In this document: positions 31,682-40,167 of the stretch, piece by piece | Position numbering within the stretch: position 1 is the first letter of the stretch | How the letters are laid out: each line of letters starts with the position of its first letter | NCBI GenBank assembly: GCA_902518415.1 | Contig: CABYGA010000007.1 | Coordinates: 1-46,602, forward strand | Origin: an uncultured Pelagibacteraceae bacterium | GTDB taxonomy: Bacteria > Pseudomonadota > Alphaproteobacteria > Pelagibacterales > AG-422-B15 | Direction: 5' to 3' | Length of the DNA: 46,602 nt | The notes under the pieces: generated by a model | The model's database searches: none | The model's input: only the letters and a program-made list of their open reading frames with translations | Told to the model about the DNA's origin: nothing | Position numbers and translations under genes: made by a program

Positions 31682-32766
31682 TCTGATCCTTTTTCTATAT
31701 ATATAGATTGAGAAGGAAAAGCAAAGCCAGCATCATTTTTCTCAACAATACCTTTAATCTCGAAAGCTAAGTTTTCTTTTATCTCCAACCATTCTCCCCA
31801 ATTTGTAGTGGTAGCAAAACAATAAACCAATAAATCAATAGAGCTGTCAGAGAATTTTTCTATTCTAACAAACAATGGTTGTTCAGTTGATTTAACAAAG
31901 TTTCCATTATTTTTTAAATATTTTTCAATCTCGTCTCTTATTTTTCTTAACTGATCATGTGTTGTTCGATATTCTAAACCAATGGTCCAATAAATTCGGC
32001 GACTTTTCATATTACTAAAGTTCGTTACAGCATTTTCGGCAAAATTAAAGTTTGGGACCATTACCGGCGAGGAGTCAAATCTTCTTACGAGCGTTGAGCG
32101 AAATCCAATCTTTTCTACAGTGCCTTCAACTATATTTTCAACTTTTATCCAATCACCGTTTTGAAATCTTTTTTCAAGAAGTATCAGTATGCCTGAAATC
32201 AAGTTTTTAAATAAATCTTGAGCACCTAAAGCCACAGCAACACTTAATAATCCAAGACCAGCCAATATAGGCCCAACCTTTATACCCCATATTTCAAGTA
32301 CTGCCGCACCTCCAATTATAAAGATAAAGAATTTAAGTATCCTTACACCCCAATCAATTAAATCATACGTTAACAGTTCACCAAATTTATGAATAAAAAA
32401 AGAAAAAGGATCAATTATTTTATAAAGGAACCAGAATATTTGAATTGTTATGAGTGATGTATTTAAATTTGCGGCAATTATTTCAAGTGTACTGTTTAAA
32501 TTTAAATATTGAGTGCTGATGTATACCCCGATTACGATTGGAAAAAATCTCAGTGGACCATCAAAGGCCTCTAAAACTTCATCATCAATTTGAGTTGAAG
32601 ATTTTTTTACAATAGCTTTCAATCTACCAACAACAATCTTTGAAAATAAAGATCTGAATAAGACAAAAAGTATAAGAATTAGAATACCGATTAGTACATT
32701 ATTGAAATCTATTCCAAACACTCCTTGAGACCAAACTGATGAAACCAAGTCTAAAAAATTATCCAT
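31678..32766 (-). CDS. MscS-family mechanosensitive ion channel
   Basis: GLLSVAVALGAQDLFKNLISGILILLEKRFQNGDWIKVENIVEGTVEKIGFRSTLVRRFD. Confidence 0.93.
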   Translation of the reverse strand: MDNFLDLVSSVWSQGVFGIDFNNVLIGILILILFVLFRSLFSKIVVGRLKAIVKKSSTQIDDEVLEAFDGPLRFFPIVIGVYISTQYLNLNSTLEIIAANLNTSLITIQIFWFLYKIIDPFSFFIHKFGELLTYDLIDWGVRILKFFIFIIGGAAVLEIWGIKVGPILAGLGLLSVAVALGAQDLFKNLISGILILLEKRFQNGDWIKVENIVEGTVEKIGFRSTLVRRFDSSPVMVPNFNFAENAVTNFSNMKSRRIYWTIGLEYRTTHDQLRKIRDEIEKYLKNNGNFVKSTEQPLFVRIEKFSDSSIDLLVYCFATTTNWGEWLEIKENLAFEIKGIVEKNDAGFAFPSQSIYIEKGSD

Positions 32767-32813
32767 TCTATTATTTTAACTGATTTGGCATTCAGATAAT
32801 AGAAATAGTTAAT

Positions 32814-33674
32814 TTACAGAAAATTATTGATTTCTCTTGATACTTCAGTTGTTTTCTCCAAAGGAAGCATGTGACTTGTGTCTTTAATAAAGCATATTTC
32901 CGTTTGAGGATTATATTTCTTAATTCTCTTCTGACTCAGCTTATTGCAGACCACGCTATTAGGAGTGAGAATTATTTTCAAAGGTATGTTTATTCTTTTT
33001 AGATCAAACCAAACTTCATGTGATGTCAACTTGAAGCAAGCTGACTCCCAACTCGGTTCGCATTTAAGTTTGAGCTCATTGCTTGGGTCAGTATAGGTGC
33101 AATATTCGACATAATCTCTGATAATTTGCTCATCAATATGTTTAAATAATTTTTTTTTTGAGAAATATTGAAAAGCATCATCCTTACTTGACCATCCATT
33201 TCTTCTTATAGATGCATTTTTTGCTAGTGGATTTACTAAATGAGAAAGGCCAGTAAATTGTAAAAACTTATACGTTAAAATGTATCTCAAAGGCAACATT
33301 ACTGGATCAACAAGTATCAACTTACTAACAAGATCAGGATTAGATAAAGCCACAAGCAAACTTGCGGTTCCACCCATTGAGTGGCCTGAAAGCACAACAG
33401 GTTTATTTTCCATTTTGATAAGTTCTATTAGATCGTTTTTAAAAGTGTACCAAGATTTCAATTTGCTTGGATCAGCTTTTAGAGTGGTATTGCCATGACC
33501 CCGCATATCATAAGTTATTACTTCGTAACTATCACTAATGTTTGATAATAGTTTATTGTAGACTTTACCACTAAATCCATTTGCATGAGAAAAGTAAAAT
33601 TTATCTGCACCAGGATTTTCTTTTCTATATGTAATTACTTTCCCAGACTCTACTTTAAATTCTTTTTCTATCAT
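32814..33674 (-). CDS. Alpha/beta hydrolase
   Basis: YDMRGHGNT, LSGHSMGGTASLLVA nucleophile elbow, C-terminal DTSHMLPLEK. Confidence 0.9.
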   Translation of the reverse strand: MIEKEFKVESGKVITYRKENPGADKFYFSHANGFSGKVYNKLLSNISDSYEVITYDMRGHGNTTLKADPSKLKSWYTFKNDLIELIKMENKPVVLSGHSMGGTASLLVALSNPDLVSKLILVDPVMLPLRYILTYKFLQFTGLSHLVNPLAKNASIRRNGWSSKDDAFQYFSKKKLFKHIDEQIIRDYVEYCTYTDPSNELKLKCEPSWESACFKLTSHEVWFDLKRINIPLKIILTPNSVVCNKLSQKRIKKYNPQTEICFIKDTSHMLPLEKTTEVSREINNFL

Positions 33675-33678
33675 TTAT

Positions 33679-34134
33679 TCAGTGACATGATTCATTGTAT
33701 TTTTTAAGCCTATAATAATTATAGGGTAGAGGGGTGACAAATCCTGCTAAGAGCATGAAAGGAATGATAGTAATGGTTAACACGCCACCTGCAAAAATAA
33801 GATCTGTTAAATTCATTGAAATCTCCATTGCAACCATGCTAATGAAGCTCATTTTAAAAGCGATATTCAAAGCTTCAGAAAATGGAAAACTTTTCATTAA
33901 AATAAAAGTCTCTAACAATATACTTGTTATTAGTCCGTTGAATATGGCAATTAGCATCACAAGATAAATTGAAAAGGAATGATCTATCATTTGAAAATAA
34001 AATATTGTGCCAAAGTCTCCAATACTGCATCCAAGAAGACACCACAAAGTATTATAGCTTGAAGTCTTCCATGTTGCTTTACAAGTCCAACTAATGTCAA
34101 GCATCAAATTTCTTAAATTCCTCTCGTCTTTCAT
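33679..34134 (-). CDS. DUF4396-like integral membrane protein
   Basis: CKATWKTSSYNTLWCLLGCSIGDFGTIFYFQ and about four hydrophobic segments resemble DUF4396. Confidence 0.5.
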   Translation of the reverse strand: MKDERNLRNLMLDISWTCKATWKTSSYNTLWCLLGCSIGDFGTIFYFQMIDHSFSIYLVMLIAIFNGLITSILLETFILMKSFPFSEALNIAFKMSFISMVAMEISMNLTDLIFAGGVLTITIIPFMLLAGFVTPLPYNYYRLKKYNESCH

Positions 34135-34303
34135 TACCGTCTTTTAGTGCTAAGGCTTTTTCTTCATCGGACATTCTTAGCCAATTAGTGATTTCAAACT
34201 GCTCTCTAAAGCACCCAATACAGACCTTGCCGTCCATAAAAGCCTCATTATACTTACATATTTTGACGCATGGACTATCTACACGTGTTTCTTTTTTAAT
34301 CAT
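34097..34303 (-). CDS. DUF1289-family protein
   Basis: SPCVKICKYNE..KVCIGCFREQFEITNWLRMSDEEK (Cys-rich DUF1289 pattern). Confidence 0.85.
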   Translation of the reverse strand: MIKKETRVDSPCVKICKYNEAFMDGKVCIGCFREQFEITNWLRMSDEEKALALKDGNERREEFKKFDA

Positions 34304-34362
34304 ATAAAGCTTGATTTATTTATATATTACAATAAAAAGCAACTTCAATTTCAAATAATTAT

Positions 34363-35058
34363 ATGGCTCGTATTACCGTTGAGGATTGCATAAAACTTAT
34401 TAATAATCAGTATGATTTGGTTATTCTTGCTAAAGAAAGAGCAGTTCAATTGGGTAGAGGAGCTACTCCCGCTGTTGACCCTGAAAATGACAAAAAGCCT
34501 GTAATAGCACTCAGAGAAATCAGTGAGTCTAAGATAACAGCCGAAGAGTTAAAAGAAAGTATCGTTTCTAAGTTGAGACAAATTCCAGATTATGAAGAAG
34601 AAGAGGAATTAGAGGAAGTGGATAATGATACGTTCAGGCAGATGTATCAAGGCGGATTGTCCAAATCAGAAATGGAAAAGTCTGCAACTCGTAAATTTAC
34701 TGCAAGATCCCCTAGAGTTGAAACAAGAGCTAAACCAGTGGAAGACACGGTGAGTGATTTAGAAGTCTCCCCTATGAGTTCTACAGATATAAATGAATCT
34801 CCAGATCTTAATGACACTCAGGATGTATTAGATACATCAGAAGCTGAAGCTCCAATTGTAGAAAGTATTGAAATAGCGCATGAGGAAACAACTGATCAAT
34901 CTATAGTGGATCTAATTGAAGAAAATCCATCCTCTGAAGAAGAAAATTTTACAGTGAGTGATCAGCTAGAAGATACTAATGAAAATGAAGCTACCAATGT
35001 CGAAGAGTTATCTGAAGTTACATCTGACATTGAAGAAGACAATGCTCCTAAAGAATAA
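34363..35058 (+). CDS. rpoZ: RNA polymerase omega subunit with a long acidic C-terminal tail
   Basis: MARITVEDCIKLINNQYDLVILAKERAVQLGRGATPAVDPENDKKPVIALREI is the omega core; about 140 further residues are Glu/Asp/Ser/Thr-rich. Confidence 0.93.
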   Translation: MARITVEDCIKLINNQYDLVILAKERAVQLGRGATPAVDPENDKKPVIALREISESKITAEELKESIVSKLRQIPDYEEEEELEEVDNDTFRQMYQGGLSKSEMEKSATRKFTARSPRVETRAKPVEDTVSDLEVSPMSSTDINESPDLNDTQDVLDTSEAEAPIVESIEIAHEETTDQSIVDLIEENPSSEEENFTVSDQLEDTNENEATNVEELSEVTSDIEEDNAPKE

Positions 35059-35063
35059 GTACT

Positions 35064-36194
35064 ATGAATTTTGACTTTTCAGATGATCAAAAGCTTTTGC
35101 GCGATCAAGCTAGAAAGTTTTTACAAGATAAATGTGACCGTAAGTCTGTAAGAAGTATTCTAGAAGATAATCAGAAAAATTATGATGCTGATCTTTGGTC
35201 TCAAATTTCTGAATTAGGTTGGACTGGCACTGCAATTCCTGAAGAATATGGAGGACTTGGTTTAGGTATGTTAGAATTATGTGTAATAGCTGAAGAGCTA
35301 GGCAGAGCTCTTGCGCCTACACCATTTTCTTCTTCGATATATATCTTTGCTGAATTTTTAAAATCGTATGGTACGGATGAACAAAAGAAAAAATATTTAC
35401 CACACATTGCATCTGGTGCAAAAGTCGGGACATTTGCTTTATCAGAAACTAATGGGAAACCAAAACCCAATAATATTAAGACACAACATGCTTCAGGTAA
35501 ATTAAATGGATCTAAAAATCCTGTTTCTGATGGAGAGTCAGCAGACTATATCATTGTTGCAGCAAATTCTGACAGTAACTCAAATTATAATTCTCTCTCT
35601 CTTTTTATTATTGATAAAAATGACTCAGGCGTAAATATTTCAAACTTAGACACCATCGATCCCACAAGACCAGCTTGTACAGTAGATTTAAAAAATGTTG
35701 CATGTGAAAGACTTGGTGACGAAGGAAGTGGATGGGAGATGATTGATAATATTTTTAATAGAGCAGCTGTTTTATTTTCTTTCGAACAAGTGGGTGGGGC
35801 ACAAGTCTCACTTGATGAAGCAAAAAAATATTCACTTGAGCGATTCGCTTTTGGTAAGCAGATAGGTGCGTTTCAAGCTTTAAAGCATAAGATGGCGGAC
35901 ATGTATGTCAAAATTGAATTGGCAAGATCCAATGCTTACTATGGTGCCTGGGCACTAAGCACAGATTCAAATGAATTGCCAATTGCAGCTGCCGGCGCAA
36001 GGGTGAGCGCCTCAGAAGCTTACAATTACGCGTCTCAGGAAAATATTCAAATACATGGAGGTGTTGGTTTTACTTGGGAATATGACTGCCACTTGTTTTA
36101 TCGAAGATCGAAACTACTTTCTTTAAATATTGGTAGTATCCGCCAGTGGAAAGAAAATTTAATTTCAAATCTTGAAAAAAGGAATATAGTTTAA
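35064..36194 (+). CDS. Acyl-CoA dehydrogenase-family protein, probable non-catalytic subunit
   Basis: ACAD fold (FSDDQKLLRDQARKFL, WTGTAIPEEYGGLGLG, ERFAFGKQIGAFQALKHKMADM, QIHGGVGFTWEYD). No Glu at either known catalytic-base position. Confidence 0.9.
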   Translation: MNFDFSDDQKLLRDQARKFLQDKCDRKSVRSILEDNQKNYDADLWSQISELGWTGTAIPEEYGGLGLGMLELCVIAEELGRALAPTPFSSSIYIFAEFLKSYGTDEQKKKYLPHIASGAKVGTFALSETNGKPKPNNIKTQHASGKLNGSKNPVSDGESADYIIVAANSDSNSNYNSLSLFIIDKNDSGVNISNLDTIDPTRPACTVDLKNVACERLGDEGSGWEMIDNIFNRAAVLFSFEQVGGAQVSLDEAKKYSLERFAFGKQIGAFQALKHKMADMYVKIELARSNAYYGAWALSTDSNELPIAAAGARVSASEAYNYASQENIQIHGGVGFTWEYDCHLFYRRSKLLSLNIGSIRQWKENLISNLEKRNIV

Positions 36195-36196
36195 AA

Positions 36197-37480
36197 ATGG
36201 ATTTTAACGACACACCTCAAGAAGCTGAATTTAGAAAAAAGGTAAGATCTTTTTTAGAAGCAAATGCAGAAAAAAGATCTACTCTAGCCACAAAGCCAAA
36301 GGGCGACTCAGGATCTTCTATTTCAAGCGCTGGAGCACCAGAAACTGTAAAAGGTGAAGATGCCGCAAAGGTAGCGCTAGACAATGCTAAAGAATGGCAA
36401 AGAAAAAAAGCTGATGCTGGATTTGCTGCTATTCTATGGCCAAAGGAATTCGGAGGTTATGGAGGAACACCTATAGAGCAGGTTATATACGCTCAAGAAG
36501 AACACGACTATTTTGTTCATTCAGGATATTTTGAAATTGGAATAGGTATGCTCGGACCAACAATGATGGCCTGGGGTAAGGATGAGGACAAAAAAAGATT
36601 CCTTCCAAAAATGATTACAGGTGAAGAAATTTGGTGCCAATTATTTTCTGAACCCTCAGCAGGATCAGATTTGGCTGGTATAAGAATGAAGGCAGAAAAA
36701 GATGGTGATGAATGGGTATTAAATGGTCAAAAGGTTTGGACTTCAGGAGCTCATTTTGCCGATTATGGAATGATTGTAGCACGATCTGATCCTACTGCCT
36801 TAAAACATAAGGGACTTACTTATTTTTATGTTGATATGAAAACACCAGGAATTGAAGCTAAGCCTATTAAACAAATTTCTGGTTCAGCTAACTTCAATGA
36901 AGTTTTCTTTAATGATGTTCGTATACCTGACAGTCAAAGAATTGGTGCGGAGGGTGACGGGTGGAAAGTATCACTTACTACTCTAATGAATGAAAGATTA
37001 GCGGTAGGGGATCCTCCAGGCTTGGACTTTGATCAAATTTTTGAAGCCTCTAAAGAAATTGAAGTTGAAGATGGCCTTGCTGTAAAAAATAGTGAAGTAA
37101 GACAAAAAATGGCAGACTGGTATATCCAATCGCGCGGTTTGCAATATACGAAATACAGAAGCATGACGGCGCTGTCAAAAGGCCAAACGCCAGGACCAGA
37201 GCTCTCAATAAGTAAACTAGTCACAGCATCGAAAATGCAAGATGTATCATCTTATGCACTGGACTTGATGGACATGTCAGGCATGGTCCACCAAGATCAA
37301 AATCCAATTCTTAAAAACTTATTCCAAAACGGTTATTTTTTCTCTGCTGCTATGAGAATTGCTGGTGGTACTGACGAAGTTTTAAGAAATATTATTGCGG
37401 AGCGGGTCCTAGGGTTACCACAAGATGAAAGGTCAGATAAAAAACTGCCTTTCAATGAGTTACCGTCTGGTAAAAACTAA
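36197..37480 (+). CDS. Acyl-CoA dehydrogenase-family protein, probable catalytic subunit
   Basis: WCQLFSEPSAGSDLAGIRMKAE, NGQKVWTSGAHFADY, LMNERLAVG, AGGTDEVLRNIIAERVLGLP motifs. Confidence 0.93.
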   Translation: MDFNDTPQEAEFRKKVRSFLEANAEKRSTLATKPKGDSGSSISSAGAPETVKGEDAAKVALDNAKEWQRKKADAGFAAILWPKEFGGYGGTPIEQVIYAQEEHDYFVHSGYFEIGIGMLGPTMMAWGKDEDKKRFLPKMITGEEIWCQLFSEPSAGSDLAGIRMKAEKDGDEWVLNGQKVWTSGAHFADYGMIVARSDPTALKHKGLTYFYVDMKTPGIEAKPIKQISGSANFNEVFFNDVRIPDSQRIGAEGDGWKVSLTTLMNERLAVGDPPGLDFDQIFEASKEIEVEDGLAVKNSEVRQKMADWYIQSRGLQYTKYRSMTALSKGQTPGPELSISKLVTASKMQDVSSYALDLMDMSGMVHQDQNPILKNLFQNGYFFSAAMRIAGGTDEVLRNIIAERVLGLPQDERSDKKLPFNELPSGKN

Positions 37481-37490
37481 TATTAGTTAA

Positions 37491-38342
37491 GTGTTTAGTA
37501 CAATTTTTAGCAATGTCGCGTCAGGCGACTTGCTCTTTTCTATTTCCTTATTGATCAGTACAGGCATTTTTGCCGGTTTTATAGCAGGTCTTTTTGGTAT
37601 TGGAGGAGGTGTCGTCGTAGTGCCAGCTCTATATTATATTTTTACTCTAGCTGAAGTAGATGAAAGTATAAGAATGCACTTAGCAGTTGGAACATCACTT
37701 GCAAATATTGTCCCAATATCAATTATTTCTGCAGTAAGCCATGCTAGGAAAAATTCTGTAAATATAGATTTCTTAAAATTTATCTTTGTTTCTATAATTG
37801 TTGGCGTTACTTGCGGCTCTATTGCAGTGTCTTATCTAGAAGGAAGTACACTTATTTTGATTTATTCAATAATATTATTATTTGTCGCAGCGCAGTTTTT
37901 TTTCTGGCAAGATAAATGGAGGCTATCTAATACTTTTCCTAAAAATTTCACTGGTCATGGACTTGGATCAGTAATTGGATTTCTTTCAGTGATTATTGGA
38001 GTAGGTGGCGGGTCAATAAGTATCCCTATACTTAAACTATATGATTTTGAAATTCACAAAGCGATTGGAACAGCAGCTGGAATTGGGACAATAGTTGCTG
38101 TACCTGGAACAATTGGATTTATGATTGCCGGCTTACAAAACAATGTTGATTTGCCATTATCCTTTGGCTATGTAAGCCTTGTAGGACTCATATTAATTAC
38201 ACCTATTACGATAATTGGTGCTCCGATTGGAGTTAAGTTTGCTCACTATTTATCTAAAAGTAAGTTAAACCTTCTTTTTGGAATATTTATTTTGTTTATG
38301 TCTATAAGATTCTATCTGGAATGGATATCATTAACCAGTTAA
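37491..38342 (+). CDS. TauE/SafE-family membrane transporter (GTG start)
   Basis: GIFAGFIAGLFGIGGGVVVVPALYYI and the second-half repeat GLGSVIGFLSVIIGVGGGSISIPIL. Confidence 0.9.
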   Translation: MFSTIFSNVASGDLLFSISLLISTGIFAGFIAGLFGIGGGVVVVPALYYIFTLAEVDESIRMHLAVGTSLANIVPISIISAVSHARKNSVNIDFLKFIFVSIIVGVTCGSIAVSYLEGSTLILIYSIILLFVAAQFFFWQDKWRLSNTFPKNFTGHGLGSVIGFLSVIIGVGGGSISIPILKLYDFEIHKAIGTAAGIGTIVAVPGTIGFMIAGLQNNVDLPLSFGYVSLVGLILITPITIIGAPIGVKFAHYLSKSKLNLLFGIFILFMSIRFYLEWISLTS

Positions 38343-39845
38343 TGTCTGATCATATTCACCAACCTTACCTGTCTGGTCAAGAAGTTCATTTATATAATTA
38401 AAGATTAACTCAACTTCATTATCAGAATCATAGCTTTCAATAACAATCACCAAAGATGGTTTGTTAGAAGAGGCCCTAACCAGACCCCAGGAACCATTTG
38501 AAAGTTCAAACCGAATACCATTTATTGTTATTATTTTTTCAATATTTTGACTTCCAACTTTTTCACCTTTTTCTTTTGTATTTGTGATTTTTTTTATTAT
38601 TGAGTCTACAACTTGATACTTTTCACCATCTTCACAGAAAGGAGCCATCGTTGGTGACTGAAAAGTCTTTTTAATTTCTAACTTCTTATCTGATAGTTTT
38701 TTAGTTATGCCATTACTTAAATATTGAAGCATTAAACATGCGGATTTCAATCCATCATCAAAACCTAGCCCCAATGGCTCGTTAACAAAAAAATGACCAC
38801 TTTTTTCGAAACCACACAATGCGCCAATTTCTTTTACCCTCCTTTTGATGTGAGAATGCCCTGTTTTCCACATATCGATTACACAATTATTTTCCTTTAG
38901 AATGGAACTTTCAAAATAAAGTCCAGTGGACTTCACATCGATTACAAATTTTGATTTTGGATAATCATTAGATAAGAACTCAGACAGTAATAAGCCTATT
39001 TTATCGGAAAATATTTCTTCCCCCTTATCATCGACTACACCAAGCCTGTCACCATCACCGTCAAAAGCAAATCCTATATCAGCGTTATATTTAATGACAT
39101 TTTCTGATAAGTCCTTGAGCATTACTAAGTCTTCAGGGTTTGGATTATAGTGTGGAAATTTAAAATCTAAATCACAGTGTAACTCAATTACTTCACAGCC
39201 CAATTGACTCAGTAATTCCGGAGCGAATGCTCCAGCAGTTCCATTACCACATGCAACTACAACTTTAATTCCTTTTTTAATTTTTACATCTGAAGCAAGG
39301 TATTTGAGGTATTCATTTCTCACCCCAGGAATAAATTGATATATACCATTATTTTCTATCTTGGGGTTTTGATTATTATCAACAATTCTTTTAATTGAGC
39401 TAACTTCACCAGGCCCAAAGGTAAGCGATTTTTCAATGCCACATTTAATTCCAGTCCAGCCATTTTCATTATGACTGGCAGTTATCATAGCCAAGCTGTC
39501 AGTATTTAAATGGTGTTGGGCAAAATAAACCATTGGTGATACTGAAAGTCCGACATCCATCACTTTTAAACCTGATGACAATAAACCTTTAATAACATGA
39601 TATTTTACCTCTTCACTGTATGATCTATAATCATGACCAACAACGATTGAAGGCCCGCTACCCTTTACGTCAGATATATATTGTCCTAAGCCATAACCAA
39701 AAACCTCAAGGCCTTTTTTATTTATTTGGTCTGGGTAGAGCCACCTTGCATCATATTCTCTGAATCCATAAGGAGAAATATTTGCAACTTCATGTTTTTC
39801 ATTAAAGTCAAAACTTAGCTCAGTTTGTAATTCAAATATTTTCAT
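38331..39845 (-). CDS. Phosphomannomutase/phosphoglucomutase
   Basis: FREYDARWLYPDQ, GHDYRSYS, MITASHNENGWTGIK (phospho-Ser), FAFDGDGDRLGVVD, FEKSGHFFVNEP. The track ORF runs to 39878; M12 (39845) looks like the better start. Confidence 0.92.
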   Translation of the reverse strand: MKIFELQTELSFDFNEKHEVANISPYGFREYDARWLYPDQINKKGLEVFGYGLGQYISDVKGSGPSIVVGHDYRSYSEEVKYHVIKGLLSSGLKVMDVGLSVSPMVYFAQHHLNTDSLAMITASHNENGWTGIKCGIEKSLTFGPGEVSSIKRIVDNNQNPKIENNGIYQFIPGVRNEYLKYLASDVKIKKGIKVVVACGNGTAGAFAPELLSQLGCEVIELHCDLDFKFPHYNPNPEDLVMLKDLSENVIKYNADIGFAFDGDGDRLGVVDDKGEEIFSDKIGLLLSEFLSNDYPKSKFVIDVKSTGLYFESSILKENNCVIDMWKTGHSHIKRRVKEIGALCGFEKSGHFFVNEPLGLGFDDGLKSACLMLQYLSNGITKKLSDKKLEIKKTFQSPTMAPFCEDGEKYQVVDSIIKKITNTKEKGEKVGSQNIEKIITINGIRFELSNGSWGLVRASSNKPSLVIVIESYDSDNEVELIFNYINELLDQTGKVGEYDQTLTG

Positions 39846-39885
39846 TTTAGTCTTGTTTCTTTGACGAGAATATAACATATTTATA

Positions 39886-40040
39886 ACGTTGGTTCATAAA
39901 AAGTGAATAACAGGGAATAAGGTTTAAATCCTTAGCTGTACCCGCAACTGTAACTCACGAGTTTGAATACATATGCCACTGATTTTATTGGGAAGGCGTG
40001 TTCAAGTTTAGACGGAGAAGTCAGGAGACCTACCAACAAA
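39886..40040 (+). promoter_or_regulatory. Cobalamin (AdoCbl) riboswitch aptamer
   Basis: GGGAATAAGGTTTAAATCCTTAGCTGTACCCGCAACTGTAA, GCCACTG (39975-39981), GGGAAGG, GTCAGGAGACCTACC. Closing stem GTTGGT (39888-39893)/ACCAAC (40032-40037). Upstream of a TonB receptor. Confidence 0.95.
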
Positions 40041-40045
40041 GACGC

Positions 40046-40163
40046 AGTCATCCTCAGGTAATCGGGATAATTATTTGGACTTACAACTTTAGAGTAGTGG
40101 TGGCTTAAATTAAACCGCTACGATTCATTATTATCGTTACAAATTTTGATTGAAAGGATGACT
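40046..40163 (+). promoter_or_regulatory. Candidate riboswitch expression platform: anti-SD AGTCATCCT pairs with SD region AGGATGACT
   Basis: AGTCATCCT (40046-40054) is the exact reverse complement of AGGATGACT (40155-40163), which contains the SD of the ATG at 40168. An 8-bp hairpin (GTAGTGGT 40094-40101/ACCGCTAC 40114-40121, one G-U) lies between them. Confidence 0.6.
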
Positions 40164-40167
40164 TCAC

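Noticed and set aside
40094-40121. Hairpin GTAGTGGT...ACCGCTAC as an intrinsic terminator for the riboswitch
   Set aside because: The following sequence (GATTCATTATTATCG) has no U-tract, so it does not fit an intrinsic terminator; kept only as part of the candidate translational platform.
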